A program made the position numbers and the translations under genes. This document shows, in pieces, positions 15,874-23,577 of a DNA stretch of 35,889 nt. The DNA lies in contig JACPJR010000022.1 in the NCBI GenBank assembly GCA_016187565.1, forward strand, positions 1-35,889, read 5' to 3'. The notes under the pieces are model-generated. The model saw only the letters and a program-made list of their open reading frames with translations, made no database searches and had not been told where the DNA came from. The stretch's first letter is position 1, and each line of letters opens with the position of its first letter. Origin of the DNA: Candidatus Woesearchaeota archaeon (lineage in GTDB: Archaea; Nanobdellota; Nanobdellia; Woesearchaeales; JACPJR01).

Positions 15874-16590
15874 TTATCTTCGTAACCACCCTGTTCTTCG
15901 TGGGCGTATCTTTCCAACCTTACGGCCCGGAGGAGCATTTCGTGGTGCAACGGTTGGCTTACCTTTTTTAGAGGTTCTACTTCCTCCAAAAGGATGGTCA
16001 ACAGCATTCATCGCAAGACCCGCCACTCTCGGATAAAGTTTGTTCTTTGCCCTTGCAGCGTGATACTTTTTCCCTGCTTTGACAAATGGCTTTTCCGGTC
16101 TACCACTCCCTGCAATAATTCCGATGGTTGCTCTGCAGTCGGGGAGGAAATCTCGTCTCTTTTTTGATGGCAATAATACGGTAATCATTCCTTTTGTTTT
16201 CGCTACAACTCGAGCAAATGTTCCTGAAGATCGTACGAACTTGCCCCCATCACCGGGGTTCAGCTCTATATTATAGATAAGCGTTCCTTCAGGGATATTC
16301 TTGAGATGCATGGTATTTCCTACCCGTTCCTCTGCTTCAGTTCCAGTCATAACTGCTTCGCCAACAGCAAGACCCTCTGCTGCCGGAATGAGTGCTTGCT
16401 CGCCATCCTCATATCGAACCGTTGCAAGGGGGGCAGAATGACCTGCACAATGAATGAGGTCGGTGACAACACCTTTCGCAGTTTCCTGTCTGAACGGCTT
16501 ATGGGTAATAAATCCCTTGTACCGGTGACTTGGAGCACGATAGACTGAAGTTCCTCTTCCTCTTCGCTGTTGTATTAGGTTTTTTCCCAT
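15874..16590 (-). CDS. rpl2: Large subunit ribosomal protein uL2
   Basis: A 238-residue uL2. It contains NPGDGGKFVRSSGTFARVVAK in the SH3-like core and the signature GLAMNAVDHPFGGSR, in which His199 is the conserved residue near the peptidyl transferase centre. The C-terminus ends with the basic GRKVGKIRPRRTGWLRR. The ATG lies 4 bp after the uL23 stop with GGAATGAT as ribosome binding sequence. Confidence 0.97.
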   Translation of the reverse strand: MGKNLIQQRRGRGTSVYRAPSHRYKGFITHKPFRQETAKGVVTDLIHCAGHSAPLATVRYEDGEQALIPAAEGLAVGEAVMTGTEAEERVGNTMHLKNIPEGTLIYNIELNPGDGGKFVRSSGTFARVVAKTKGMITVLLPSKKRRDFLPDCRATIGIIAGSGRPEKPFVKAGKKYHAARAKNKLYPRVAGLAMNAVDHPFGGSRTSKKGKPTVAPRNAPPGRKVGKIRPRRTGWLRR

Positions 16591-16594
16591 GGTA

Positions 16595-16855
16595 TTACAT
16601 CATTCCGAGATTTGTGGCCACATCACGTGCAGGAGTATCTTTATGAAAGGTAACATAGGCACGCTTCTGGCCATGAGGCGTAATAACGGTGTTTACGTGC
16701 TGAACCTTTACCCGAAATAGTTGTTCGATTGCTTCCTTGATCTCCTGTTTTTTCGCTTGACGATCAACTACAAAAATTAACTTGTTTTGAGACTCTATAA
16801 GACGAATCGATTTTTCTGTTGACAGTGGGTTTTTAACAATTTGGTAGGGATCCAT
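16595..16855 (-). CDS. rpl23: Large subunit ribosomal protein uL23
   Basis: An 86-residue uL23 of normal archaeal length. PLSTEKSIRLIESQNKLIFVV and QEIKEAIEQLFRVKVQHVNTVITPHGQKRAYVTF are typical. It sits at the tunnel exit as a docking site for SRP and SecY. The third ATG (16855) is chosen because the two upstream in-frame ATGs form AGGATGATGACC, which reads as its ribosome binding site. Confidence 0.95.
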   Translation of the reverse strand: MDPYQIVKNPLSTEKSIRLIESQNKLIFVVDRQAKKQEIKEAIEQLFRVKVQHVNTVITPHGQKRAYVTFHKDTPARDVATNLGMM

Positions 16856-16880
16856 GGTCATCATCCTGTTGATCGTTCTG

Positions 16881-17672
16881 CTATAAATACAAACGTTCTT
16901 TTCGAAGTGCTTCTATGGCACTTTTTGTGTAGAGGGTAACTCTTCCACATGCTGTACCCGGAGCGAGGAGTTCTGCATTAAGGCGATGGACTAATGCGAC
17001 ATCCAGTCCAGGAATGTTCTTGGCTGCATTGCGCAAAGGACAGGATTTTCCAACGACAACGAGAAGACCTTTCTTCGTTCTATATTTTCTTCCTCGCATC
17101 GTACCCTTTCCTGCTCGCACCTTTCTCTGGGAAGCACGTGCAAGTTCCTGAGAAAAGCCTAATGAGGCAAGTACTGCAACAACTTCTTTTGTCTTAGCCA
17201 TATCCTCGAGCTTATCTTCTACCACAAACGGGTAGTGTTCAGGAAGGTGATGTCCACGTTCGGCAACAACGTTAGGCATAACGGTTGCAGCGAGTGCAGA
17301 CCGAATTGCTTTTTTTCGTTCCTTTGTATTAATATATTTTGCCCAGCTTTTTTCTGCTTTTGGGGGGTGTGCACGTCTTCCTTTAACCGTTCCAGGGGCA
17401 AATGCACCAACCCAGTTAAACTGGGTCCCACTATGTGACATAATTTTTCGAGGAACACGAGAGATACCATGACCATAAGACCCCTTATAGTCTCTTCTTC
17501 GACGGGAGAGTTTTGCCGAGGTCTGCATTCCTGCTTCAGGATAAGCCCCATATCTCTGTCGTCGATTCGATTGGACAGCAAGCACGGCCCGCTTAATTAA
17601 GTCCGGTCGTAGCTCTTCCTCAAACTGTTGGGGCAGGGATACCGTCCCTACTTCAGTATTGGAAATGCTCAT
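16881..17672 (-). CDS. rpl4: Large subunit ribosomal protein uL4
   Basis: About 263 residues. The family core begins with VGTVSLPQQFEEELRPDLIKRAVLA and contains RRQRYGAYPEAGMQTSAKLSRRRRDYKG, the GRRAHPPKAEK loop that reaches into the tunnel, and the C-terminal helix NIPGLDVALVHRLNAELLAPG. I set the start at ATG 17672 because AAGGAG lies 9-13 nt upstream and the residues before it are not family-like; an ATG at 17717 gives 278 residues and remains possible. Confidence 0.94.
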   Translation of the reverse strand: MSISNTEVGTVSLPQQFEEELRPDLIKRAVLAVQSNRRQRYGAYPEAGMQTSAKLSRRRRDYKGSYGHGISRVPRKIMSHSGTQFNWVGAFAPGTVKGRRAHPPKAEKSWAKYINTKERKKAIRSALAATVMPNVVAERGHHLPEHYPFVVEDKLEDMAKTKEVVAVLASLGFSQELARASQRKVRAGKGTMRGRKYRTKKGLLVVVGKSCPLRNAAKNIPGLDVALVHRLNAELLAPGTACGRVTLYTKSAIEALRKERLYL

Positions 17673-17750
17673 CTGCTTAAGCTCCTTGCTTCCTTTCATG
17701 TTGTTTGTCGGTGCCATGATGCGTAAGTTTCGTTAACAGACAAGATTATC

Positions 17751-18734
17751 TTATTGTTTTGATGCTAAGCTCGTATAAGCAACGGTTGGGGCTTCATGAT
17801 GCGGTGTTGGGGCCCTTATTGCCGTAGTAAGACGAATTAATCGCTTTGATGGACCTGCAATAGACCCTTTGACTAAAACATAGGTACTTTTAACGTTTCC
17901 ATAGCGGAGAAAGCCGCCTTTAGGAACGATGTCCTTTGCTTGATCTCCTATTTTGATGATCCATTTGTTATAATCCACACGATTGTGATACCCCATTTTT
18001 CCTGCGTGAGCAACTCGCCAAGAAGCCTTTTTTGGTGTCCACGGTCCAACGTTTCCTGGATTCCTTCTGCTTTTCTCTGATTTATGGCTCCTGAGCATAA
18101 CTCCAAAGCGCCTTCGTGGGCCTTGGAAACCCTTACCACGAGTAACTGCATGAACGTCGATAAATTGTCCCTCTTGGAATGCTGCGGTAACGGGTATTTC
18201 CTTACCAAGGAACCCTTTACTATAGGCAAACTTTTCCTGGAGCGAACCACCGATACCAACCTCAAAGAGTTCAGGTTTCTTTTTTCCAAAACCCGTTAGC
18301 TTTGGTTGGGTGTACATAAGAATCTTGAGATCGTCATACTGTTGCAAGGTCTTTTCAACGTCGCCAAGCTTTTGACTAAGATCTTTTTTTGACACGGTAA
18401 TCTTTCTTCCAAGCTCAGCATCAACGACAACAGGAACCTCAGCAACAACCACAGAACCAGACAATGTTTTTTTGTAAAAACGCAATGCCGCAATTTTAAG
18501 GGGCGGACATTCAAGAACAGTCACCGGACAAAAAATCTCTTGACCCTTTGTTTTTGATGTTGATTTATTATCCACGATCAAAAGATGCGTCATCCCCACC
18601 TTATAACCGGCAAATCCCAACAACTTTGCCGTTGGAATCGTTGCCCAAGTGCCCACCCGCGGATAGGCCCGTTTAGCTCGAACGCGCGGCCAAAATTGCA
18701 AACTTCCTCTTCGAGGAGCATTTCTTTTTGACAT
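17751..18734 (-). CDS. rpl3: Large subunit ribosomal protein uL3, first gene of the superoperon
   Basis: A 327-residue archaeal/eukaryotic-type uL3. The N-terminus RRGSLQFWPRVRAKRAYPRV, KLLGFAGYKVGMTHLLIVD, the GEFID-like QFIDVHAVTRGKGFQGPRRRFG and GNVGPWTPKKASWRVAHAGKMGYHNRVDYN are clear signatures. It is the first gene of the minus-strand cluster. The ATG has no Shine-Dalgarno sequence; instead the bases just upstream read CTCACCT, and a 6-bp hairpin (18745-18760) sits where a ribosome binding site would be. Confidence 0.96.
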   Translation of the reverse strand: MSKRNAPRRGSLQFWPRVRAKRAYPRVGTWATIPTAKLLGFAGYKVGMTHLLIVDNKSTSKTKGQEIFCPVTVLECPPLKIAALRFYKKTLSGSVVVAEVPVVVDAELGRKITVSKKDLSQKLGDVEKTLQQYDDLKILMYTQPKLTGFGKKKPELFEVGIGGSLQEKFAYSKGFLGKEIPVTAAFQEGQFIDVHAVTRGKGFQGPRRRFGVMLRSHKSEKSRRNPGNVGPWTPKKASWRVAHAGKMGYHNRVDYNKWIIKIGDQAKDIVPKGGFLRYGNVKSTYVLVKGSIAGPSKRLIRLTTAIRAPTPHHEAPTVAYTSLASKQ

Positions 18735-18983
18735 GGTTTTAGGTGAGAGAGCGGTCTCTCTTTCTCTTTCTGGGTTTTTCCCGAGTAAAAAAGCCTATTG
18801 ATAAAGCCTTCCTTTCAGAATGGGCTTGCACCAAATGTCCTGAAAGGCTTTTTTTCAGGCCTATTTCCGATTTAAGCGCCTTTATTCACTCTTTTTTGCT
18901 AAAAAAAAGCGCTTTGAACACTTTTTTACTTGCTAGCGGCATTTAACTACAAGTTCTTTGTTATTAACGCCGCATTATGCGTT
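18735..18983 (-). promoter_or_regulatory. Structured 5' leader of the ribosomal protein superoperon
   Basis: If transcription starts 26 nt from the TATA box at 19005-19014, the mRNA has a leader of about 250 nt. It contains, in transcript order: GCGGC/GCCGC arms (18969-18973 with 18936-18940), GCGCTT/AAGCGC arms around 18874-18914, a bulged 12-bp hairpin (18803-18851), a T6 tract (18787-18792) and a hairpin GAGAGA/TCTCTC (18745-18760) ending 10 bases before the ATG. No reading frame or known ncRNA is evident here. The downstream half can alternatively pair AAAAAAGCCT with AGGCTTTTTT, so attenuation is conceivable. Confidence 0.4.
18803..18855. terminator. Bulged 12-bp hairpin with T-tracts on both sides
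   Basis: AAAGCC and TTTCAG (803-808, 813-818 of this kilobase) pair with CTGAAA and GGCTTT (18840-18851), with a 4-nt bulge on one side. On the plus strand seven T's follow (18849-18855); on the minus strand six T's appear 10 nt after the stem (18787-18792). It could end transcripts of the M29-like gene upstream or attenuate the rpl3 transcript. Confidence 0.45.
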
Positions 18984-19004
18984 TGTATGGTGAATCTCGT
19001 TTCA

Positions 19005-19014
19005 TTTATAAAAG
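19005..19014 (-). promoter_or_regulatory. Candidate TATA box of the ribosomal superoperon
   Basis: The minus strand reads CTTTTATAAA, the best TATA-like element between the end of the M29-like gene and rpl3. Initiation would be near 18983. No closer convincing TATA box is seen. Confidence 0.45.
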
Positions 19015-19043
19015 TTTTGGTACTGGCGAGGGACTTCATCAGA

Positions 19044-20873
19044 TTACACTCCCACAAGGAGCTTTCCCTTACTCATCAGTGGGTAAGATTTTCCGTGCTC
19101 GTCAACTGCTGTAATCGTCAACTGCTGTCGCTGAGCATCGAGAACAATATCGTTATGGTAAAGTGTTGCTCGTTCGGGTTCAAATCCGGATCCTAAAGCA
19201 ACATGAATCATGCCAGCTAATTTTTCGTTAACAATAAGATAGCGAGAACGTTGGGCATAGGGGTTTGTGTTAATGGCAAACTCGCCAACGTTTTCCATGT
19301 TCTGTTTGTATTGCTCAATGATCTCTCGAGGAAGGCTTTGATGTTGCTCCATCTCGGTAATCCTCTGCCAGCAATCCTGTTTCTGTTTGGTGAATGTCTT
19401 CATTACTTCTGTTGGGCCTTTGATAATTTCATATCCCTTTCTGGTGAATCGAACAACAAACGGGTCGTTCGGGTTTAAAGGTATGCTCTCGTCTATACAA
19501 ATGACACAATCTCCGAGAAGTGTACCTTCCATCCATGCCGGTGTTACAAAACATTCTCCTCCGGGAAGATTTGCCATAGTGCCTGCCTTAATGCCTGTTC
19601 GTTGATAATATTCCTGATGGATCTTTGACCGAATGACAATGTCAGATCCACGTGGCCAATAGCGCTTACCATTCTCTCCAACGAGATAGACGGTAAATGA
19701 CGTGCGAAATTTCCTTCCTTTAATAACTTGAGATTCTCCTTCAACAACCACCCGAGTACAATGCTGGAGTACAGCTTTGATAGCATCATTTCTTTTTTTC
19801 ATCGCAAGCCAGTCAACATTACACGTTTGGATAAATTCATCAATCGGGATTGTTTCAGTAAAACCAATACGCGAGCACGGCTCTCGAGAGTCCAGGGCTG
19901 TTTGTGGGTTCCAGTCAAAACGATAGATCATTGCAGAGGGCGTGCTCCATCTTGTTTTGTTGCCGATACCCGGATAACCAACAACCGATCCAAAAAGATG
20001 CTTCCCGTAATAACCCCTGCCATGGATTGCAAAGACTGCATCCGACGGAAGAAGGGAAGATAAGGTAAATTGTTGAGAAAGGGGGTTGTAAGCACGAAAT
20101 ATCTCCTCGTCGCTCTCTTTGCAGAGTTCACACCCAGCCAGCGTTGTTTTGAGTTCTGCAATCCTTGGTGGTTTATCTACCATAGATGCGCGAGAAGTTT
20201 TCCACTCTATAGTAAACGCATGCCGGCCTTCAATGGCCTTTGCCATGTTCCTTACAAGAGCAAAATTATCTAAATAATCTTCAAGAGGGGCATCTCGCAT
20301 GTTGTCGAGAGGGATAAGCTCCCCATGAAGACCAACACGTTCATTTGGCTGGAGATTAAATACTTGGTTCCAGATTCCTCGCGCTGTTTGCTGAAGCTCT
20401 TCTTCTCGGTATGGTTGAAACCAACCAGCATGGTGGGGAAAGGATAATCCTTTGTGACTTCCATTGGTACAGAGAAAGCAACTATTCCTTGCCTCAAGTA
20501 TCAGCTCGGGTTCGTCGAATAACTCTTTAAAATTCTCACCGAGTAGCTCAACGCCGAGGTTCATAAATTCGTGGAGGGCCTTTGTCTCTGGCGAACTTTC
20601 TCCTCGACGCAACCTCTGAGTCGTACGCCATAATGAAAATAATGCGGTAATTGCCGGGGGGATCGTTTCATACCCGACAACAAAAAGATCATAGCCGTGG
20701 GTATGGGCTGCGTGAGAAAATGGAGCTAAAGAGTAATAAGCTGCAGGGTCATTGAAAGGAATCAGGACAAAGATGTTTTGTTTCCCATCGGGAAGTTTCA
20801 CTGTCTGAAATTGAGCGCTGTAGGCTGAGACACTTTTCTGGTAAGCGACAAGGTTGTACTGTGTCGTGGGCAT
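19044..20873 (-). CDS. M29-like aminopeptidase (COG2309) with extended N-terminus
   Basis: The C-terminal third of this 609-residue protein matches thermophilic aminopeptidases of family M29 (AmpS/AmpT type), which use two metal ions to remove N-terminal residues. The expected ligands are visible: Glu440 in LPGGECF, Glu531 in VGEFAINTNP, His557 in MIHVALG, and His573 and Asp575 in YHNDIV. Family members are usually 360-410 residues; this one has some 200 extra residues before the catalytic part, including CFLC (about 132-135) and CELC motifs that could hold a metal. Either the substrate range or oligomer form differs, or only the fold is shared. Start: an ATG at 20873 with a TATA box 26 nt before it, so probably leaderless; a GTG at 20891 is upstream. 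It is a single gene upstream of the ribosomal cluster. Confidence 0.72.
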   Translation of the reverse strand: MPTTQYNLVAYQKSVSAYSAQFQTVKLPDGKQNIFVLIPFNDPAAYYSLAPFSHAAHTHGYDLFVVGYETIPPAITALFSLWRTTQRLRRGESSPETKALHEFMNLGVELLGENFKELFDEPELILEARNSCFLCTNGSHKGLSFPHHAGWFQPYREEELQQTARGIWNQVFNLQPNERVGLHGELIPLDNMRDAPLEDYLDNFALVRNMAKAIEGRHAFTIEWKTSRASMVDKPPRIAELKTTLAGCELCKESDEEIFRAYNPLSQQFTLSSLLPSDAVFAIHGRGYYGKHLFGSVVGYPGIGNKTRWSTPSAMIYRFDWNPQTALDSREPCSRIGFTETIPIDEFIQTCNVDWLAMKKRNDAIKAVLQHCTRVVVEGESQVIKGRKFRTSFTVYLVGENGKRYWPRGSDIVIRSKIHQEYYQRTGIKAGTMANLPGGECFVTPAWMEGTLLGDCVICIDESIPLNPNDPFVVRFTRKGYEIIKGPTEVMKTFTKQKQDCWQRITEMEQHQSLPREIIEQYKQNMENVGEFAINTNPYAQRSRYLIVNEKLAGMIHVALGSGFEPERATLYHNDIVLDAQRQQLTITAVDEHGKSYPLMSKGKLLVGV

Positions 20874-20894
20874 AGTTGACCGGAGTTGCACACG

Positions 20895-20903
20895 ATTAAT
20901 AAA
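20895..20903 (-). promoter_or_regulatory. TATA box for the M29-like gene (leaderless)
   Basis: On the minus strand TTTTATTAA is centred about 26 nt before the ATG at 20873. The predicted transcription start coincides with the start codon, and there is no Shine-Dalgarno sequence. Confidence 0.5.
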
Positions 20904-20931
20904 AGTTACCCTAAATAATTAAAGCGGCTAC

Positions 20932-20987
20932 TTGGGAGTTGAAACCGCCAGCGTTACGCTGCTTAAGCAGTGAAATTCAACTCTTAA
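20932..20987. repeat. 12-bp stem enclosing two overlapping perfect palindromes
   Basis: TTGGGAGTTGAA (20932-20943) pairs with TTCAACTCTTAA (20976-20987), 12 bp including two G-T pairs that would be wobble pairs only in a plus-strand RNA. Inside are CAGCG-tta-CGCTG (20949-20961) and CTGCTTAAGCAG (20959-20970), which share three bases and cannot form together. It lies in the 135-bp space between the GNAT-like gene end and the M29-like gene start. Confidence 0.7.
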
Positions 20988-21008
20988 CTAAAGCCAAGAA
21001 GGTTTCTT

Positions 21009-22409
21009 TCACGCAGCGAGCCTAAACGGATATTCTTCTTGTGAATTCAGCGCCGCAACCATATCTTCCCAAGGCTTATATCCTCTAAGAGATTTTTCAT
21101 CCTTGTAGCCATTATTGGAAATCTGCAAGCCGACCAAGATAGAATACAACTCAGCTCTGCTCACCGACCTCTGAATCCCCCATCGACCAGACGCAGGAAA
21201 AGCGAATAACGTACAATAATAGACAAATTTCTTTGGGTCTGACGTTAGTTGGACATAGCCTTTAAAGAGTTTCTTAAAGCCATGCCTCTGCCAGAAATCA
21301 ATTCTTTTAAGAGGTTCCATTGCCTCTGCTTGAAGCTCTGCTGCTGACATCTTCTCTGGATCATTTATTTCTGCCAAGATACAGTTCAATTGCATGCCAG
21401 AATAAGACGCCCGTGCTGCCAGGTCCTTCTTACACTTTTCCACAAGCCTGCTGCCGACAAACCTAATGCCACGTTCCCTTAATCCTTGGACTACACAGGT
21501 CCAGAAGATTATTGATGCTGCCGGCTTTTCGCTAGCCTTATTTGCAGTGCCTTTCTCCAAGAGATCATAAGCAAACATGCTATAGACTATTCCCCCTACA
21601 ACTACCTCATCGACCTTTGCGACGATTATGTGAAGCGCCCCCTCGGCAACACTTTCATTCAGTACCTGTTCTGACTCACGCTCATCTGGATCAGGAAACC
21701 TTTCAGTGTATGGACCCCTGACAAATCGTCTCATATCAACACTGTTCGGAGCAACTTTCGCAAATCTCAGACGCTTTAATCTCTCATCAATAGTTTCCCG
21801 CCTAACCAAGGTAGCTATGTTATTAAGCTGCCTCAGGATTATTATTATGTTGCTCTGTATTTCTTTTTGTTTTAATGACTCATCATACACCAGCCTAAAG
21901 AATTCACCATGCATCTTTAACTCCCTGGCTGCTTGGGATACCCTGTTTTGTCTTATATACTCGTTCTGCTCTGAGATTAGCCGCGATATTGCCTTTAAAT
22001 CATCATTTATTCTCGCAACCAGATACTGGAGGCGCTTGTAATAGAGCAGCCTTGCATCACCAGTTAGTTCCCGTATACTAAACTGCTTCAGCCTGTCTTT
22101 CAGGACTTTGTAGAAAAATGATTTTGTAACCTCTCTGTCTCTTCCTATCTCGACCACTAAATCATTGAGTGTAGTAATCAGCCGATCATTAATCCTCTTT
22201 ACCTCACTAAATTTTCGAGTTATATCTTCAAGAGATCCATGCTCCCAAGCAGTCTGAAATGCTTTGACAATCACTATCTTTTGGCTAAGAATCTGTATAA
22301 ATGCAGTGTATGCTCTTGTCTCATCTGCCAAATCTGAATCAAGCATGTCGGCGATCTTTTCTTCGGTATATACCTTCTGAAGATGAATTAAATCTAGTAT
22401 TCTTGACAT
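21009..22409 (-). CDS. Uncharacterised protein: helical N-terminal half, GNAT-like C-terminal half
   Basis: I do not recognise the full protein (466 residues). Residues 1-210 are predicted helical and charged with long amphipathic stretches and no membrane segment. From about 225 the pattern resembles a GNAT acetyltransferase: LHIIVAKVDEVVVGGIVYSMF (beta strands 2-4 style), a following helix VVQGLRERGIRFVGSRLV where the acetyl-CoA pyrophosphate loop would be expected, and LKRIDFWQRHGFKKLFKGYVQL, like the usual 'FYxxxGF' end of a GNAT fold. A clear Q/RxxGxG/A loop is not seen, so catalysis is uncertain. Start: ATG 22409 with GGTGATTGTC directly before it. Both sides of the gene are marked by palindromes. 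A regulator or modifier linked to translation or replication is only speculation. Confidence 0.5.
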   Translation of the reverse strand: MSRILDLIHLQKVYTEEKIADMLDSDLADETRAYTAFIQILSQKIVIVKAFQTAWEHGSLEDITRKFSEVKRINDRLITTLNDLVVEIGRDREVTKSFFYKVLKDRLKQFSIRELTGDARLLYYKRLQYLVARINDDLKAISRLISEQNEYIRQNRVSQAARELKMHGEFFRLVYDESLKQKEIQSNIIIILRQLNNIATLVRRETIDERLKRLRFAKVAPNSVDMRRFVRGPYTERFPDPDERESEQVLNESVAEGALHIIVAKVDEVVVGGIVYSMFAYDLLEKGTANKASEKPAASIIFWTCVVQGLRERGIRFVGSRLVEKCKKDLAARASYSGMQLNCILAEINDPEKMSAAELQAEAMEPLKRIDFWQRHGFKKLFKGYVQLTSDPKKFVYYCTLFAFPASGRWGIQRSVSRAELYSILVGLQISNNGYKDEKSLRGYKPWEDMVAALNSQEEYPFRLAA

Positions 22410-22454
22410 GACAATCACCCACGATAAATTTAAACCTTAATAATTTACTCTTTT

Positions 22455-22500
22455 GGTGCTTAGAATGCACCTCAACGAATATCACCATGAGAAGATGGTG
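22455..22500. terminator. Two small hairpins after FEN1
   Basis: CACCAT/ATGGTG (22483-22488 and 22495-22500) and GGTGC/GCACC (22455-22459 and 22467-22471) lie one after the other in the 92-bp gap between the FEN1 stop and the GNAT-like start. On the minus strand they follow FEN1 immediately. No T-run follows, so they may mark a processed 3' end. Confidence 0.35.
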
Positions 22501-22501
22501 G

Positions 22502-23536
22502 CTAAGAAAACTCTCCTAACTGCCGTTGTTTGCTTGCTGCTGTTTTCTCAGTGATTTTCCCTAGGGTGTGGAGTACTCGCTCTTGACTGAAATTGTGTTC
22601 TTGAACAAGAATGTCCAGTACTTTTTTCTCATCGATTGGTTTCCACACCAAGGTGTAGTTCTTTGTTGTTGGTATTTGACGAAAGAGATTGTAAACACCT
22701 CTCCACGGATAAGAAAAAGTATCGTCCCAGCGAACATGAGCGAATAATGCATCAAAATCAGTACGGTATTGTTGTACTAACGTAAGTGCGTGTTTTGGTC
22801 CAATACCCTTGATGCCGCCGAGATTATAATCGGTGCCCACAAGCATGCCGAGTACAATCAGTTGATCTTGGGTAAGTTGTAATAAACGTAAATTTTCATA
22901 AAGATCAATAAGCTCTGGTGTTATTGTTTGATAATCGAGTCGGGAACTTTTTTTTCTTCTCCCTGCAAGAGACACATTGCGGATCAAGCGTGGGCAACCA
23001 AAAAGTAAAACATCAGCGTCCTGAGAAGCAACAGCGTACGCATCCCCTTGCTTAACAATCTCTGCGGCCTGCGCCTCTCCTTCGGACGGTGCTTCTACAA
23101 CCGGAAGACCTAATGCCTGAATCAACTCTTTGACTTCTGACACCATTTCTGAGCTAAGCCGTACGGTTCGGGCAGCGTATTTTTTCATGGCCTCAACATC
23201 GTGCTCCTTCACTGCTTGCTCATAACGCACTAACGCATCGACTTTTGCTTGACTCCTCCTTTCTCGCTCTTTTTCTTTTAATAATGGAGGTTTACCATCA
23301 AAAACATAGACTAACTTGACGCCCATTTCAAGTAAGCTACACGTCCGCGTAAATATCCCGGTGAGGTGTGAAGTAACTCTTCCTTGTGCATCGGTCAGCG
23401 GACTTCCATCTCTCCCACGAATGGTGGTCAAAAATTGATAGAGGAAAAGATACGTGTCTACGGCAATGACCTTTCCTGAAAGGCCTTCAAGAGAAATTTC
23501 TTTCATTGAAAGGATTTCAGTGATTTGGACGCCCAT
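22502..23536 (-). CDS. fen: Flap endonuclease 1
   Basis: The 344-residue 5'-flap nuclease that trims Okazaki fragments and acts in base excision repair. The metal-binding acids are intact: Asp27 (IAVDTYLFLYQF), Asp80 (VYVFDGKPP), Glu152 and Glu154 (APSEGEAQAA), Asp173 and Asp175 (SQDADVLLFG) and Asp236 (VGTDYN), with the helix-two-turn-helix GIKGIGPKHAL next. The last residues QRQLGEFS fit the PCNA-binding PIP box QxxLxxFF except for the final position. The start at ATG 23536 gives MGVQIT; the 25-residue upstream extension is not family-like. It follows the winged-helix/nuclease-like gene by 41 bp and is probably cotranscribed. Confidence 0.97.
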   Translation of the reverse strand: MGVQITEILSMKEISLEGLSGKVIAVDTYLFLYQFLTTIRGRDGSPLTDAQGRVTSHLTGIFTRTCSLLEMGVKLVYVFDGKPPLLKEKERERRSQAKVDALVRYEQAVKEHDVEAMKKYAARTVRLSSEMVSEVKELIQALGLPVVEAPSEGEAQAAEIVKQGDAYAVASQDADVLLFGCPRLIRNVSLAGRRKKSSRLDYQTITPELIDLYENLRLLQLTQDQLIVLGMLVGTDYNLGGIKGIGPKHALTLVQQYRTDFDALFAHVRWDDTFSYPWRGVYNLFRQIPTTKNYTLVWKPIDEKKVLDILVQEHNFSQERVLHTLGKITEKTAASKQRQLGEFS

Positions 23537-23577
23537 TGCTAAACCTTTGTTTTCCCTACCCGATATGACAGGGGTTG

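Noticed and set aside
19171-19193. tRNA T-arm-like sequence (CGGGTTCAAATCCGG)
   Set aside because: It is inside the M29-like gene, where it encodes GSGFEPER on the minus strand. No acceptor, D or anticodon arms surround it.
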